64,000 nucleotides of DNA, taken from assembly GCA_001899205.1 (NCBI GenBank), contig MKVL01000025.1, forward strand, positions 620,001 through 684,000. Reading direction: 5' to 3'. A program made the translations under genes and the position numbers. The DNA comes from Mesorhizobium sp. 65-26 (GTDB lineage Bacteria; Pseudomonadota; Alphaproteobacteria; Rhizobiales; Rhizobiaceae). The notes beneath the pieces are model-generated. The model was given only the letters and a program-made list of their open reading frames with translations. It ran no database searches and was not told the origin of the DNA. Below, piece after piece: positions 30,266 to 38,882 of this stretch. The number at the start of each line of letters is the position of its first letter. The stretch's first letter is position 1.

Positions 30266-30342
30266 TGCGGATCTCCGATGATCTGCGGCTGAATAAGGCC
30301 GGCGGTCTACCCGCCGTGTGTTTGTCTATCGCATCGGTCCTC

Positions 30343-30358
30343 AAATCGATATCGATTT
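30343..30358. promoter_or_regulatory. 16-base perfect palindrome between betA and betB
   Basis: AAATCGATATCGATTT is self-complementary and lies 20 bases after the betA stop and about 80 bases before the betB start. It could be an internal operator or simply a short hairpin in the betA 3' end. No regulator can be named. Confidence 0.3.
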
Positions 30359-30378
30359 TCGAACCGTAGGCGGGGCGC

Positions 30379-32031
30379 CTATCTGTCCGACACTTCCCAG
30401 CGCGGATTGATCCAGGGCTCCTGGTTGGACGGCGCAAGCGGCGTCCGGCCGAGAATGTGGTCGGATGCCTTTTCGCCGGTCATGATCGACGGCGCGTTCA
30501 GATTGCCGTTGGTCACACGCGGGAAGATCGAGGAGTCGGCGACGCGCAGCCCCTCGACGCCGATGACCCGGCATTCCGGATCGACCACGCTCGTCAAGTC
30601 GTCGGCGCGGCCCATCCTGCAGGTGCCGCAGGGATGGTAGGCGCTCTCGACATGATCGCGGATGAAGGCGTCGAGTTCGTTATCCGACTGCACATGGCTG
30701 CCCGGCGAAATCTCCTTGCCGCGGAAATCGTCAAAAGCTTTCTGGCCGAAAATCTCGCGCGTCAGCCTGATGCAGTGACGGAAATCGCTCCAGTCATCCG
30801 GATGCGACATGTAGTTGAAGCGGATCATCGGCTTGGCGTAAGGATCGGGAGAGCGCAGCGTCACCGAACCGCGCGACTTCGATCGCATCGGCCCGACATG
30901 TGCCTGGAAGCCGTGCGACTTCGCCGCCGACTTGCCGTCATAGCGCACCGCCGCCGGGATGAAGTGGTACTGGATATCAGGATAGTCGATGCCGGCCCGG
31001 GAGCGCACGAAGGCCGCCGCCTCGAAGTGATTGGTTGCGCCCAGGCCAGACTTGAAGAACAGCCACTGCGCGCCGATCAACGCCTTGGAGAAGGGGTTGA
31101 GCACGGAATTCAAGGTGATCGGCCTGGTCGATTCCTGCTGGATGTAGAGTTCGAGATGGTCCTGCAGATTGCGACCGACACCCGGCCGGTCGGCAACCAC
31201 CTGGATCCCGTTCTCCTGCAGATGCGCGCCCGGACCGATGCCGGACAGCATCAGGATCTTCGGCGAATTGATCGAGGACGCCGCCACGATCACCTCGCGG
31301 CGTGCCTTGATCACCTGGATCTGTTTGCGAACCTCGATCTCCACGCCCGTGGCGCGTTGATTCTCGATGATCACACGGCGCGCGAAGCCCTTGACCAGAC
31401 TCACATTCTTCCGTTTCAGCGCGGGCCTCAGATAGGCATTCGCCGTCGACCAGCGCCGGCCGCCGCGAATGGTCTGCTCCATCGCTCCGAAGCCTTCCTG
31501 CTTCGATCCGTTGTAGTCGTCTGTCAGCTCGAAACCGGCCTGGCGGCCAGCCTCGACGAAGGCGCCGTAGAGCGGGTTGCTGCGCAAGCCGCGCTGCACG
31601 TGCAACGGTCCACCATGACCTCGCCAGCCATCCTCGCCGCCCTGGCTGTCCTCCATGCGCTTGAAATAGGGAAGCACGTCGGCGAAGCCCCAGCCGGAGG
31701 CGCCCTGTTCGGCCCAGTGGTCGAAATCATGCGCGTGGCCGCGCACATAGACCATGCCGTTGATCGATGACGAGCCGCCGATGACCTTGCCGCGTGGCGT
31801 GGCGAGTACCCGGCCGCCGAGATGCCGCTCCGGTTCGCTGGCGAAGCCCCAGTCGTAGAGGCTCATGTTGAGCGGGATCGACAGCGCGGACGGCATCTGT
31901 ATCAGCGGTCCGGCGTCGGAGCCGCCGAACTCGATCACGATCACCGAGTGCTTGCCGTCTTCCGACAGCCTGTAGGCCATGGCCGAGCCGGCGGAGCCGG
32001 AGCCGATGATGACGAAATCCGCTTCAAGCAT
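30379..32031 (-). CDS. betA: Choline dehydrogenase (GMC oxidoreductase)
   Basis: FAD enzyme converting choline to betaine aldehyde, normally membrane-associated. The FAD-binding [17 protein letters not shown] is at the N terminus, followed by [20 protein letters not shown], the GMC signature. The C-terminal active-site region reads [12 protein letters not shown] and later the family [15 protein letters not shown]. At 550 residues it is full length. Its start overlaps the stop of the preceding dehydratase gene by eight bases, so translation is coupled. Confidence 0.96.
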   Translation of the reverse strand: MLEADFVIIGSGSAGSAMAYRLSEDGKHSVIVIEFGGSDAGPLIQMPSALSIPLNMSLYDWGFASEPERHLGGRVLATPRGKVIGGSSSINGMVYVRGHAHDFDHWAEQGASGWGFADVLPYFKRMEDSQGGEDGWRGHGGPLHVQRGLRSNPLYGAFVEAGRQAGFELTDDYNGSKQEGFGAMEQTIRGGRRWSTANAYLRPALKRKNVSLVKGFARRVIIENQRATGVEIEVRKQIQVIKARREVIVAASSINSPKILMLSGIGPGAHLQENGIQVVADRPGVGRNLQDHLELYIQQESTRPITLNSVLNPFSKALIGAQWLFFKSGLGATNHFEAAAFVRSRAGIDYPDIQYHFIPAAVRYDGKSAAKSHGFQAHVGPMRSKSRGSVTLRSPDPYAKPMIRFNYMSHPDDWSDFRHCIRLTREIFGQKAFDDFRGKEISPGSHVQSDNELDAFIRDHVESAYHPCGTCRMGRADDLTSVVDPECRVIGVEGLRVADSSIFPRVTNGNLNAPSIMTGEKASDHILGRTPLAPSNQEPWINPRWEVSDR

Positions 32032-33028
32032 TGTTCATATGCGCCATGAAATCGGCGAGCGAGACGTTCCCGCCGGTTGCCACTACAAGGACCGTCTTGC
32101 CGGCCACATCCACCTTGCCGCCCAGGAGCGCGGCGAGAGACGCCGCGCCTGACGGTTCCAGCACCAGCTTCATCCGCTCGAAGGCGATCTTCATCGCGCG
32201 CCGCACCGAGGCGTCGTCGACGGTGACGCCGCGCACGCCGGCGGCGCTCACCGCCGCGAAGGGCGCATCGCCGGGCTTGCGCGCCATCAAGCCGTCGCAG
32301 ATCGACTTCGGCCCGATCGGCATCGTCTCGATCGCGCCATGCGCCAGCGACGAGCCCATGCCATTGAAGCCTTCCGGCTCGACGGCGATTATTTCGGTCT
32401 TGGGCGACAGGTAGTGGAAGGCCAACGACACGCCGCCGATCAGTCCGCCGCCGCCGACCGAGCAGAAGACGAGATCGGCGTTAGCCTTCTTCGCCGCCAA
32501 CTGGTCGAGCGCCTCCAGCCCCGCGCCGGCCTGGCCGGCGACGATCTCCGGATCGTCGAAGGGATGGAGCAAGGTGAGATGCTCGGTCTCGGCGATCTCG
32601 CGCGCCTTGGCCGCGGCCACTTCTTCACGGGCACGGTCGCCATGGTCGGTGAGCACCACCCGGGCGCCGTAGCCGGCGGTCGCGTCGCGCTTCGCGGCCG
32701 GAGCGTCGATCGGCATGACGATGGTGACGGGAATGCCAAGCGCCTGGCCGGCGGCCGCCAGCCCCTGCGCGAAATTGCCGGAGGAATAGGCGACGACGCC
32801 CTTCCTCGCTTCATCCGGCGACAGCCGCTTCAGCCGCCAATAGGCGCCGCGCACCTTGAAGGAACCCGCCCATTGCAGCGATTCCGGCTTGACGAAGACG
32901 CGCGCCGCGCCCGTCTCCTTCGCCAGCGCCGCCGACTCCAGCAACGGCGTCGTCTGCGTGGCGGTCGAGGTGACGGCGTAGGCCTGCCTGAGATGATCGA
33001 GAGTTGGAACGAGAACGTCTGCCATCAT
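32024..33028 (-). CDS. PLP-dependent threonine/serine dehydratase-like enzyme inside the bet cluster
   Basis: A 334-residue fold-type II PLP enzyme. The Schiff-base lysine is in [13 protein letters not shown] (near residue 58), with SSGNFAQG and the glycine loop [10 protein letters not shown]. It resembles catabolic threonine/serine ammonia-lyases and EutB-type dehydratases and lacks a C-terminal ACT domain. It overlaps betC on one side and betA on the other by a few bases, so it is co-transcribed with them. A plausible job is deaminating serine or threonine arising from betaine breakdown, but the true substrate is unknown. It could also be a racemase of the same fold. Confidence 0.85.
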   Translation of the reverse strand: MMADVLVPTLDHLRQAYAVTSTATQTTPLLESAALAKETGAARVFVKPESLQWAGSFKVRGAYWRLKRLSPDEARKGVVAYSSGNFAQGLAAAGQALGIPVTIVMPIDAPAAKRDATAGYGARVVLTDHGDRAREEVAAAKAREIAETEHLTLLHPFDDPEIVAGQAGAGLEALDQLAAKKANADLVFCSVGGGGLIGGVSLAFHYLSPKTEIIAVEPEGFNGMGSSLAHGAIETMPIGPKSICDGLMARKPGDAPFAAVSAAGVRGVTVDDASVRRAMKIAFERMKLVLEPSGAASLAALLGGKVDVAGKTVLVVATGGNVSLADFMAHMNNA

Positions 33029-34554
33029 TCGCCTCGCGGAAAGCGTTTCTGTTCTTCGAGATTGTCGAGATTCATGTGGTTGCGCATGTAGCGTTCCGAG
33101 GCCTTCTGCAGCGGCTGGAACTCCCAGGGGTAATAGGCCCCGTTGCGCAGCGCGGGGTAGACGACCCAGCGGCGTGCCTGGCTTTCGCGCACTGCGGCGT
33201 CGAAGGCCGGCATGTCCCAGCGCGCCCTGACCTTGTCCATGAAAGCCGACACCAGGCCGGCATTGGCAGGCAGGGCGGCGAGGTTCGTCAGCTCGCGCGG
33301 ATCCGATTCCAGATCAAACAGTTGCGGCGGATCTATTTCGCAATGGATGAACTTGTAGCGGCCCTCGCGGATCGCCACCATCGGGGCGTAGGAGCCTTCG
33401 GCCGCGTATTCCATCAGCACGGGTGCCGAGCGCGCTTCGCCCTTGGCGAGCGGCAGCACCGATTGACCGTCCGTCCACGGCGCGATGCCGCTCATGTCGA
33501 TGCCAGCAAGGTCGCAAAGCGTCGGCGTGACATCGAGGTTGGAAACCGGTGCCGCGACACGGCCCGCGCCGATGCCTTTGCCGGCGATCATCAGCGGCAC
33601 GCGCGCAGACCCTTCGTAGAAGCACATCTTGAACCACAGGCCTCGCTCGCCGAGCATGTCGCCATGGTCGGAGCAGAACAGCACGACCGTGTCGTCCAGC
33701 ATGCGGGTGCGTTCCAGCACCGACAGCAGCTCGCCGACCTTGTCGTCGAGATAGGAGATGTTGGCGAAGTAGCCGCGACGTGCGCGCCGGACCTGCTCGG
33801 GCGAGATATCGAAGCTGTCGTAGTCGGAAGCCTTGTAGAGCCGCTGCGAGTGCGGGTCCTGCTTGTCGTAAGGGATGAAGCCGACTTCCGGCTCCAGCGC
33901 CGGGCAGTCTTCATAAAGGTCCCAGTACTTGCGCCGTGCGACATACGGATCGTGCGGGTGGGTGAAGGAAACCGTCAGGCACCAGGGTCGGCGCGTGGCC
34001 TCATCCGAAACGCGGGAGAACTCGTAGAGTTTCTGCGCGGCGTGGAAGGCGACCTCGTCGTCATATTCCATCTGGTTGGTGATCTCGGCGATGCCCGCGC
34101 CGGTCACCGAACCCAGATTGTGATACCACCAGTCGATGCGCTCGCCGGGCTTGCGATAGTCCGGTGTCCAGCCGAAGTCGGCCGGGTAGATGTCCGTCGT
34201 CAGCCGCTCCTCGAAGCCGTGCAACTGGTCGGGACCGACGAAGTGCATCTTGCCGGAAAGCACCGTGTGATAGCCCGCGCTGCGCAGATGGTGCGCATAG
34301 GTCGGGATCGAGGAGGCGAACTCGGCGGCGTTGTCATAGACCTGCGTGCGCGATGGCAATTGCCCGCTCATGAAGGAGGCCCGGCCGGGCGCGCAGAGCG
34401 GGGAGGCGGTGTAGTTGTTGCCAAAGCGCGCCGAGCGGGCGGCGAGCGCCTTGAGATGCGGCGCGTGCAGAAAATCCGCCGGGCCGTCGGGAAACAGGGT
34501 CCCGTTGAGCTGGTCGACCATGATGATCAGGAAGTTGGGCCGTCCGCCGGTCAC
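33025..34554 (-). CDS. betC: Choline-sulfatase
   Basis: Hydrolyses choline-O-sulfate to choline and sulfate. The sulfatase motif [15 protein letters not shown] carries the cysteine that is converted to formylglycine (CxPxR). Metal-site stretches [10 protein letters not shown] at the start and [15 protein letters not shown] in the middle are typical, and the BetC C terminus ([20 protein letters not shown]) is clear. At 509 residues it is full length. The start is a GTG that overlaps the betI stop. An anaerobic-type or FGE maturase gene is not in this window. Confidence 0.95.
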   Translation of the reverse strand: MTGGRPNFLIIMVDQLNGTLFPDGPADFLHAPHLKALAARSARFGNNYTASPLCAPGRASFMSGQLPSRTQVYDNAAEFASSIPTYAHHLRSAGYHTVLSGKMHFVGPDQLHGFEERLTTDIYPADFGWTPDYRKPGERIDWWYHNLGSVTGAGIAEITNQMEYDDEVAFHAAQKLYEFSRVSDEATRRPWCLTVSFTHPHDPYVARRKYWDLYEDCPALEPEVGFIPYDKQDPHSQRLYKASDYDSFDISPEQVRRARRGYFANISYLDDKVGELLSVLERTRMLDDTVVLFCSDHGDMLGERGLWFKMCFYEGSARVPLMIAGKGIGAGRVAAPVSNLDVTPTLCDLAGIDMSGIAPWTDGQSVLPLAKGEARSAPVLMEYAAEGSYAPMVAIREGRYKFIHCEIDPPQLFDLESDPRELTNLAALPANAGLVSAFMDKVRARWDMPAFDAAVRESQARRWVVYPALRNGAYYPWEFQPLQKASERYMRNHMNLDNLEEQKRFPRGE

Positions 34555-35141
34555 TGGGGGCTCCGCTTGTCGAGCTTGGTTTCGAGATAGTCTTCCACCA
34601 GCGCGATGGCCGTGGCGGCATCGGGCACGCCGTCCTTCAGCGCGCGCCTGATGTAGAGCCCGTCGATCAGCGCCGCCGTTCCTTCGGCGACGCGGTCGGC
34701 CTCCCGATGCGGCAGGATGCCGGTGAGGCCGCTCATCAGGTTGGAGTGCAGGCGGCGGGCGTAGATCCTCAGCAGTCGCCGCAGGTCCGATGATTTCTGG
34801 GCCTCGACATAGAAGGCGAGCCAGGCGGCGATGATCTCCGGCCGGAACTGGGCGTCGGAGAAGTTGACCGCGACCACCGCCGAGACGCGCGCCCTTGCCG
34901 TGGCGGCCGCGTGCAGCACCCGCTTCATGTCGATCGTCAGCTCGGCGAGGATGTGCCGCATCGTCGCGAACAGCAGCTCGTCCTTGGCGCCGAAATAGTG
35001 ATGCGCCAGCGCCGATGAGACGCCGGCGCGCCCGGCGATCTCGGACATGGTCACGTCGAGAGAACCGCGCTCGCCGATCGCCGAGATCGTCGCGTCTATG
35101 AGCGCCTTTCGGCGCAGCGGCTCCATTCCAACCTTGGGCAT
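34551..35141 (-). CDS. betI: TetR-family transcriptional repressor BetI
   Basis: A 196-residue TetR regulator. The N-terminal helix-turn-helix is seen at [20 protein letters not shown], the BetI pattern, and the C-terminal ligand domain follows. BetI represses bet genes in the absence of choline. I chose the ATG at 35141 ([16 protein letters not shown]); the open frame extending to 35261 crosses the operator and is not coding. It is first in the betI-betC-dehydratase-betA-betB series, so it likely represses its own operon. Confidence 0.94.
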   Translation of the reverse strand: MPKVGMEPLRRKALIDATISAIGERGSLDVTMSEIAGRAGVSSALAHHYFGAKDELLFATMRHILAELTIDMKRVLHAAATARARVSAVVAVNFSDAQFRPEIIAAWLAFYVEAQKSSDLRRLLRIYARRLHSNLMSGLTGILPHREADRVAEGTAALIDGLYIRRALKDGVPDAATAIALVEDYLETKLDKRSPQ

Positions 35142-35169
35142 CCCCGGATCCTGTTCGGGGGCGACGTTA

Positions 35170-35199
35170 TTTTTTATTGACGCGTCAATCAATAAAAAA
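35170..35199. promoter_or_regulatory. Double palindrome upstream of betI, candidate BetI operator
   Basis: A perfect core palindrome ATTGACGCGTCAAT (35176-35189) overlaps an outer inverted repeat, TTTTTTATTGA at 35170-35180 and TCAATAAAAAA at 35189-35199. It lies about 30 bases before the betI start. The ATTGA/TCAAT half sites match the kind of site reported for BetI in enterobacteria. The AT-rich outer arms could also be the promoter -10 region. Confidence 0.6.
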
Positions 35200-35329
35200 T
35201 CGGCGTTGGGATCAAGCGATCGTGTGGTCTGGCCCATGCCGGGGGCTGGAAAACGGTTCATTGTTGAACAATATTGAATCTTATACCGCGACAGGACATG
35301 CTAGGCTGCGCGCGCAAATGGAGGCTGCA

Positions 35330-36496
35330 ATGACCGCATGCATCGTTGGCTGGGCGCATTCGCGTTTCGGCAAGCTGGAAGGCGAGACGCTGGAAAGCCT
35401 GATCACCAAGGTCGCCGTGGACGCGCTCGACCATGCCGGCATCGGTCCGGATGACGTCGACGAGATCGTGCTCGGCCACTTCAACGCCGGTTTCTCGCCG
35501 CAGGATTTCACGGCGAGCCTTGTTCTCCAGGCCGACGACCGGCTGCGCTTCAAGCCGGCGACGCGCGTCGAAAACGCCTGCGCCACCGGCTCGGCCGCCG
35601 TCAGGCAGGGCATCCGCGCCATCGACGCCAATGCCGCCCGCATCGTGCTGGTGGTGGGCGCGGAGCAGATGACGACGACGCCGGGTCCCGAGATCGGCAA
35701 GAACTTGCTGAAAGCCTCCTACCTGCCCGAGGACGGCGATACGCCGGCTGGCTTCGCCGGCGTCTTCGGCAAGATCGCGCAGGCCTATTTCCAGCGCTAT
35801 GGCGACCAGTCGGATGCGCTCGCCATGATCGCCGCCAAGAACCACAAGAACGGCGTCGACAATCCCTACGCCCAGATGCGCAAGGATTTCGGCTACGAAT
35901 TCTGCCGCCAGGAAAGCGAGAAGAACCCGTTCGTCGCCGGTCCCCTGAAGCGCACCGACTGTTCCCTGGTTTCGGACGGCGCCGCGGCTCTCGTCCTGAC
36001 CGATACGGCGACAGCGCTCAGGATGCGCCGCGCCGTGACCTTCCGCGCCAACGAGCATGTCCAGGATTTCCTGCCGATGTCGAAGCGCGACATCCTCGCC
36101 TTCGAAGGCTGCGAACAGGCCTGGGCGCGGGCATTGAAGAAGGCGGGCGTCACGCTCGACGATCTCTCCTTCGTCGAGACGCACGACTGTTTCACCATTG
36201 CCGAACTCATTGAATATGAGGCGATGGGGCTGGCGAAGCCCGGCGAAGGGGCGAAGCTTGCCCTCGATGGCACGACGGCCAGGGACGGCCGGTTGCCGGT
36301 CAATCCTTCGGGCGGACTCAAGGCCAAGGGGCACCCGATCGGCGCCACCGGCGTCTCGATGCACGTGCTCACCGCAATGCAGCTCACCGGTGAGGCGGGT
36401 GGCATCCAGGTCCCCAACGCGAAGCTCGGCGGCATCTTCAACATGGGTGGCGCGGCGGTGGCCAACTACGTTTCGATCCTCGACCGGATCAGGTAG
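35330..36496 (+). CDS. Thiolase-family acetyl-CoA acetyltransferase
   Basis: A 388-residue thiolase with the acyl-accepting Cys in RVENACATGSAAVRQG (near residue 88) and the general-base His in GGLKAKGHPIGATGVS near the C terminus. The overall pattern is of the acetyl-CoA acetyltransferase/SCP2-like thiolase group, which work in fatty-acid or short-chain acyl catabolism. GGAGG six bases before ATG 35330 fixes the start; the open frame upstream overlaps the bet operator. It is divergent from betI with about 190 bases between. Confidence 0.9.
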   Translation: MTACIVGWAHSRFGKLEGETLESLITKVAVDALDHAGIGPDDVDEIVLGHFNAGFSPQDFTASLVLQADDRLRFKPATRVENACATGSAAVRQGIRAIDANAARIVLVVGAEQMTTTPGPEIGKNLLKASYLPEDGDTPAGFAGVFGKIAQAYFQRYGDQSDALAMIAAKNHKNGVDNPYAQMRKDFGYEFCRQESEKNPFVAGPLKRTDCSLVSDGAAALVLTDTATALRMRRAVTFRANEHVQDFLPMSKRDILAFEGCEQAWARALKKAGVTLDDLSFVETHDCFTIAELIEYEAMGLAKPGEGAKLALDGTTARDGRLPVNPSGGLKAKGHPIGATGVSMHVLTAMQLTGEAGGIQVPNAKLGGIFNMGGAAVANYVSILDRIR

Positions 36497-36563
36497 ATCC
36501 CCCTAAGGCGTGCCGTGCGCCTTGGCGTGCGGGCCGCCGTGCTTACTTTGGATTTGCATATGG

Positions 36564-36589
36564 CCGCGAAATCGCTTCTGATTTCGCGG
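36564..36589 (+). promoter_or_regulatory. Perfect 10-bp hairpin just upstream of the asparaginase start
   Basis: CCGCGAAATC and GATTTCGCGG flank a six-base loop. The hairpin ends 20 bases before the ATG at 36610, close to the ribosome site GGGTGGGGG. A second small hairpin, AAGGCG/CGCCTT, sits at 36505-36523 right after the thiolase stop. The first may regulate translation or act as a protein-binding palindrome. Confidence 0.4.
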
Positions 36590-36609
36590 TCATGCGGGTG
36601 GGGGATTTC

Positions 36610-37614
36610 ATGGCAAATCCGGTTCTGGTCGAGGTTATGCGCGGCGGCGTGGTCGAAAGCGCCCATCGCGGCGCCGTAAGCGTCTTCGATGCCGATGGCA
36701 GGCCGGTCTGGGAGATCGGCAACACGGCGCATCCGGTGTTTCCCCGCTCCGCGGTGAAGGCCATCCAGGCGCTGCCGCTGGTTGAAAGCGGAGCCGCCGA
36801 CGCCTTCGGCTTCGGCAACCGGGAACTGGCGCTTGCCTGCTCCTCGCATTCCGGCGAAGCCGAACATGCCGGACTGGCCTCCGCCATGCTCGGCAAGGCA
36901 GGTCTCGACAAGGCTGCGCTCGAATGCGGCACGCATTGGCCGATGGACCACAATGCGACGGTGGCGCTCGCGCGCGCCGGCGGCGCGCCGAACCCATTGC
37001 ACAATAATTGCTCGGGCAAGCATGCCGGGTTCCTCTGCACCTGCATCCATTCGGGCATAGCCCATGCCGGTTACGTCAAGGCCGGCCACGCCTTGCAGGA
37101 CATGGTGCGCGACGCCATGCAGTCCGTGACCGGCGCCGCCCATGGCGTCGACCATTGCGGCACGGATGGCTGTTCGATCCCCACATACGCTGTGCCGCTG
37201 CGCAGCTTCGCGCTCGGCTTTGCCCGCATGGCCACCGGCAGGGACTTCTCACCTGGGCGGGCGAAGGCGGCCAAGCGCCTGCTCTCGGCCTGCATGGCGG
37301 AACCGTTTCTCGTGGCAGGCACTGGTCGGGCCGATGTGGCGCTGATGCAGTCGGCTCCGGGCCGGATCTTCGTCAAGACGGGCGCCGAGGGCGTCTACTG
37401 CGCGGCACTGCCCGAGTTCGGCTTCGGCATCGCCTTGAAGGCCGACGATGGCGCCGGCCGCGCCGCCGAAGTCATGATTTCAGCCGTGCTTGCCAAGTTG
37501 CTGCGACCCGATCAAGCGCTTGCGGCAAGGCTGACACGGCTTGCGAACCTGCCCATCCAAAGCCGCGTTGGCGCCAAGGTCGGCTCGCTGCGGCCGACCG
37601 CGGCGCTGAATTGA
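36610..37614 (+). CDS. L-asparaginase, rhizobial ReAV type
   Basis: A 334-residue enzyme of the thermolabile rhizobial asparaginase class (PF06089-like), distinct from E. coli type I/II. The catalytic Ser-Lys pair is seen in FPRSAVKAIQ, and the zinc-site residues known from Rhizobium etli ReAV are visible in HNNCSGKHAGFLC and VDHCGTDGCSIPTYAVPL. It hydrolyses asparagine to aspartate and ammonia in the cytoplasm. ATG 36610 is preferred because of GGGTGGGGG upstream; ATG or GTG further up would add six residues. It is followed by a GreA/GreB-like gene. Confidence 0.92.
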   Translation: MANPVLVEVMRGGVVESAHRGAVSVFDADGRPVWEIGNTAHPVFPRSAVKAIQALPLVESGAADAFGFGNRELALACSSHSGEAEHAGLASAMLGKAGLDKAALECGTHWPMDHNATVALARAGGAPNPLHNNCSGKHAGFLCTCIHSGIAHAGYVKAGHALQDMVRDAMQSVTGAAHGVDHCGTDGCSIPTYAVPLRSFALGFARMATGRDFSPGRAKAAKRLLSACMAEPFLVAGTGRADVALMQSAPGRIFVKTGAEGVYCAALPEFGFGIALKADDGAGRAAEVMISAVLAKLLRPDQALAARLTRLANLPIQSRVGAKVGSLRPTAALN

Positions 37615-37719
37615 CGGCGATCACCCTGGGCGAAGCCCGCAAGCGCAATGGCTCGCGGCCGAGCCGATTTGATGCGGCCGGGGTTGTGGAGTGGCCGCGC
37701 CGCGCATAAGCTTCCCGTC

Positions 37720-38202
37720 ATGAGCAGAGCCTTTACCCGCGAAGAAGACAGCGAAAATGCCATTGCCGGCGTCGGCGAGCGGCCGATCAGCCAGCACCGA
37801 AATCTGGTGACCGAGCGTGGCCTGGCGATGATCGAGGACAATCTCGCCGACCTGCGTGATCTGCTGGCCAAAGCCGAAAGGAAGGGCGACCGCGAGCGTA
37901 TCGCGGTAGTCTCACGGGACCTGCGCTATTGGACCGCGCGGCGCGAGAACGCCGAACTTTCCACGCCCGAGCCCGGCAGCGACGTCGTGCGCTTCGGCAT
38001 GGGCGTCACGCTGGAAGGCGACGACGGCAAGAAGGTGCACTGGAAGATCGTCGGCGAGGATGAGGCCGATCCTTCCAAAGGCAGCATTTCCCACGTTTCG
38101 CCGATGGCCATTGCGCTCTTCGGCAAAAAAGTCGGCGAGACCGTCAAGGTCAACGGCAAGGAATGGGAAATCGCCAAGCTGTCGGACAAGGCCGAAAACT
38201 AG
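37720..38202 (+). CDS. GreA/GreB-family transcription elongation factor
   Basis: A 160-residue protein. The N-terminal coiled-coil (ERGLAMIEDNLADLRDLL, then RERIAVVSRDLRYWTARREN) is followed by the FKBP-like C-terminal domain (VRFGMGVTLEGDDGKKVHWK, then ISHVSPMAIALFGKKVGETV). GreA/GreB rescue backtracked RNA polymerase. The tip acidic residues are less conserved than in canonical GreA, so it could be one of the anti-Gre-like paralogues common in rhizobia. I started at ATG 37720 rather than the longer frame from 37648. It is convergent with the Doc gene, overlapping it by four bases at the stop codons. Confidence 0.85.
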   Translation: MSRAFTREEDSENAIAGVGERPISQHRNLVTERGLAMIEDNLADLRDLLAKAERKGDRERIAVVSRDLRYWTARRENAELSTPEPGSDVVRFGMGVTLEGDDGKKVHWKIVGEDEADPSKGSISHVSPMAIALFGKKVGETVKVNGKEWEIAKLSDKAEN

Positions 38203-38585
38203 CCCTCGAGCTTGGCGGTATGGTCGCGGAAGAATGCCGCGGCGCCGGCTTCGTCGATGTCACCGGCGGCGACCATCGTAACCAACTGGATGATATCCTC
38301 CTGTTCGGCTTCGATGCTCAATCCGTTGAAGTAGAGAAAAAGGTCGGCCGCCGCAAAGGCAGTCCGCTTGTTTCCGTCCACGAATGGATGGTTCTTCGCA
38401 ATGCCGAACAGATACGCGGCAGCCAATTGGCAAAGATCGGGTTCGCCGTAAGCTTCTTTCTGCCGCGGCCGTGCGAGCGCCGATTCCAACATGCCTTCGT
38501 CGCGAATGCCAGTCGCTCCGCCGTGAAGGCGTAACTGTTCGGCATGCATCGCTTCAATGAACTCTCGCGAGTGGTGCTCGCTCAT
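38199..38585 (-). CDS. doc: Doc-family toxin (Fic fold), type II TA system
   Basis: A 128-residue death-on-curing protein. The Fic/Doc active-site motif HPFVDGNKRTAF lies near residues 66-77, with SALARPRQKEAYGEP upstream typical for Doc. Doc phosphorylates EF-Tu in the model system. The ATG overlaps the stop of the antitoxin gene, so they are translationally coupled. Its end overlaps the gre-like stop. Confidence 0.9.
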   Translation of the reverse strand: MSEHHSREFIEAMHAEQLRLHGGATGIRDEGMLESALARPRQKEAYGEPDLCQLAAAYLFGIAKNHPFVDGNKRTAFAAADLFLYFNGLSIEAEQEDIIQLVTMVAAGDIDEAGAAAFFRDHTAKLEG

Positions 38586-38812
38586 TTCGCCAATGCGCGA
38601 TAGGCGACCTCGTATTTCTTCATCCGCTCACGCGCGATCTTCATCTTGCGCTCGAACTCTTCCGTGGAGTCCTCAAGTCGACGCAGTCGAAGCTCCTCGC
38701 CGTCCTGGACGATGACCACGTTGTCGCCTGCCTTCAGGCTCAGGCGATCGAGAAGCTCCTTCGGCAGGATCACGCCTTCCGAATTGCCGATCTTGCGGAT
38801 GGTGGTGTTCAT
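38582..38812 (-). CDS. AbrB/MazE-type antitoxin
   Basis: A 76-residue protein whose N-terminal half is an AbrB/SpoVT-fold DNA-binding domain (TIRKIGNSEGVILPKELLDR). The C-terminal half is charged and helical and would neutralise Doc. The usual Doc partner is Phd, but AbrB-type partners are also found. It precedes doc with a four-base overlap, the standard antitoxin-toxin order, and probably autoregulates through the inverted repeat upstream. Confidence 0.88.
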   Translation of the reverse strand: MNTTIRKIGNSEGVILPKELLDRLSLKAGDNVVIVQDGEELRLRRLEDSTEEFERKMKIARERMKKYEVAYRALAK

Positions 38813-38842
38813 GATGGATCGTCCTGTTGCAGATCAAACGTA

Positions 38843-38862
38843 ACATCGTGCGCTTGATGTTG
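38843..38862. promoter_or_regulatory. Inverted repeat upstream of the TA pair
   Basis: AACATC, eight bases, GATGTT lies 31 bases before the antitoxin start, flanked by a wider GTTGCA/TGCAAC pair (about 38827-38867). Nested symmetry of this kind is typical for AbrB-type or TA autoregulation. Confidence 0.5.
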
Positions 38863-38882
38863 CAACGGGAGTTATAACGATC

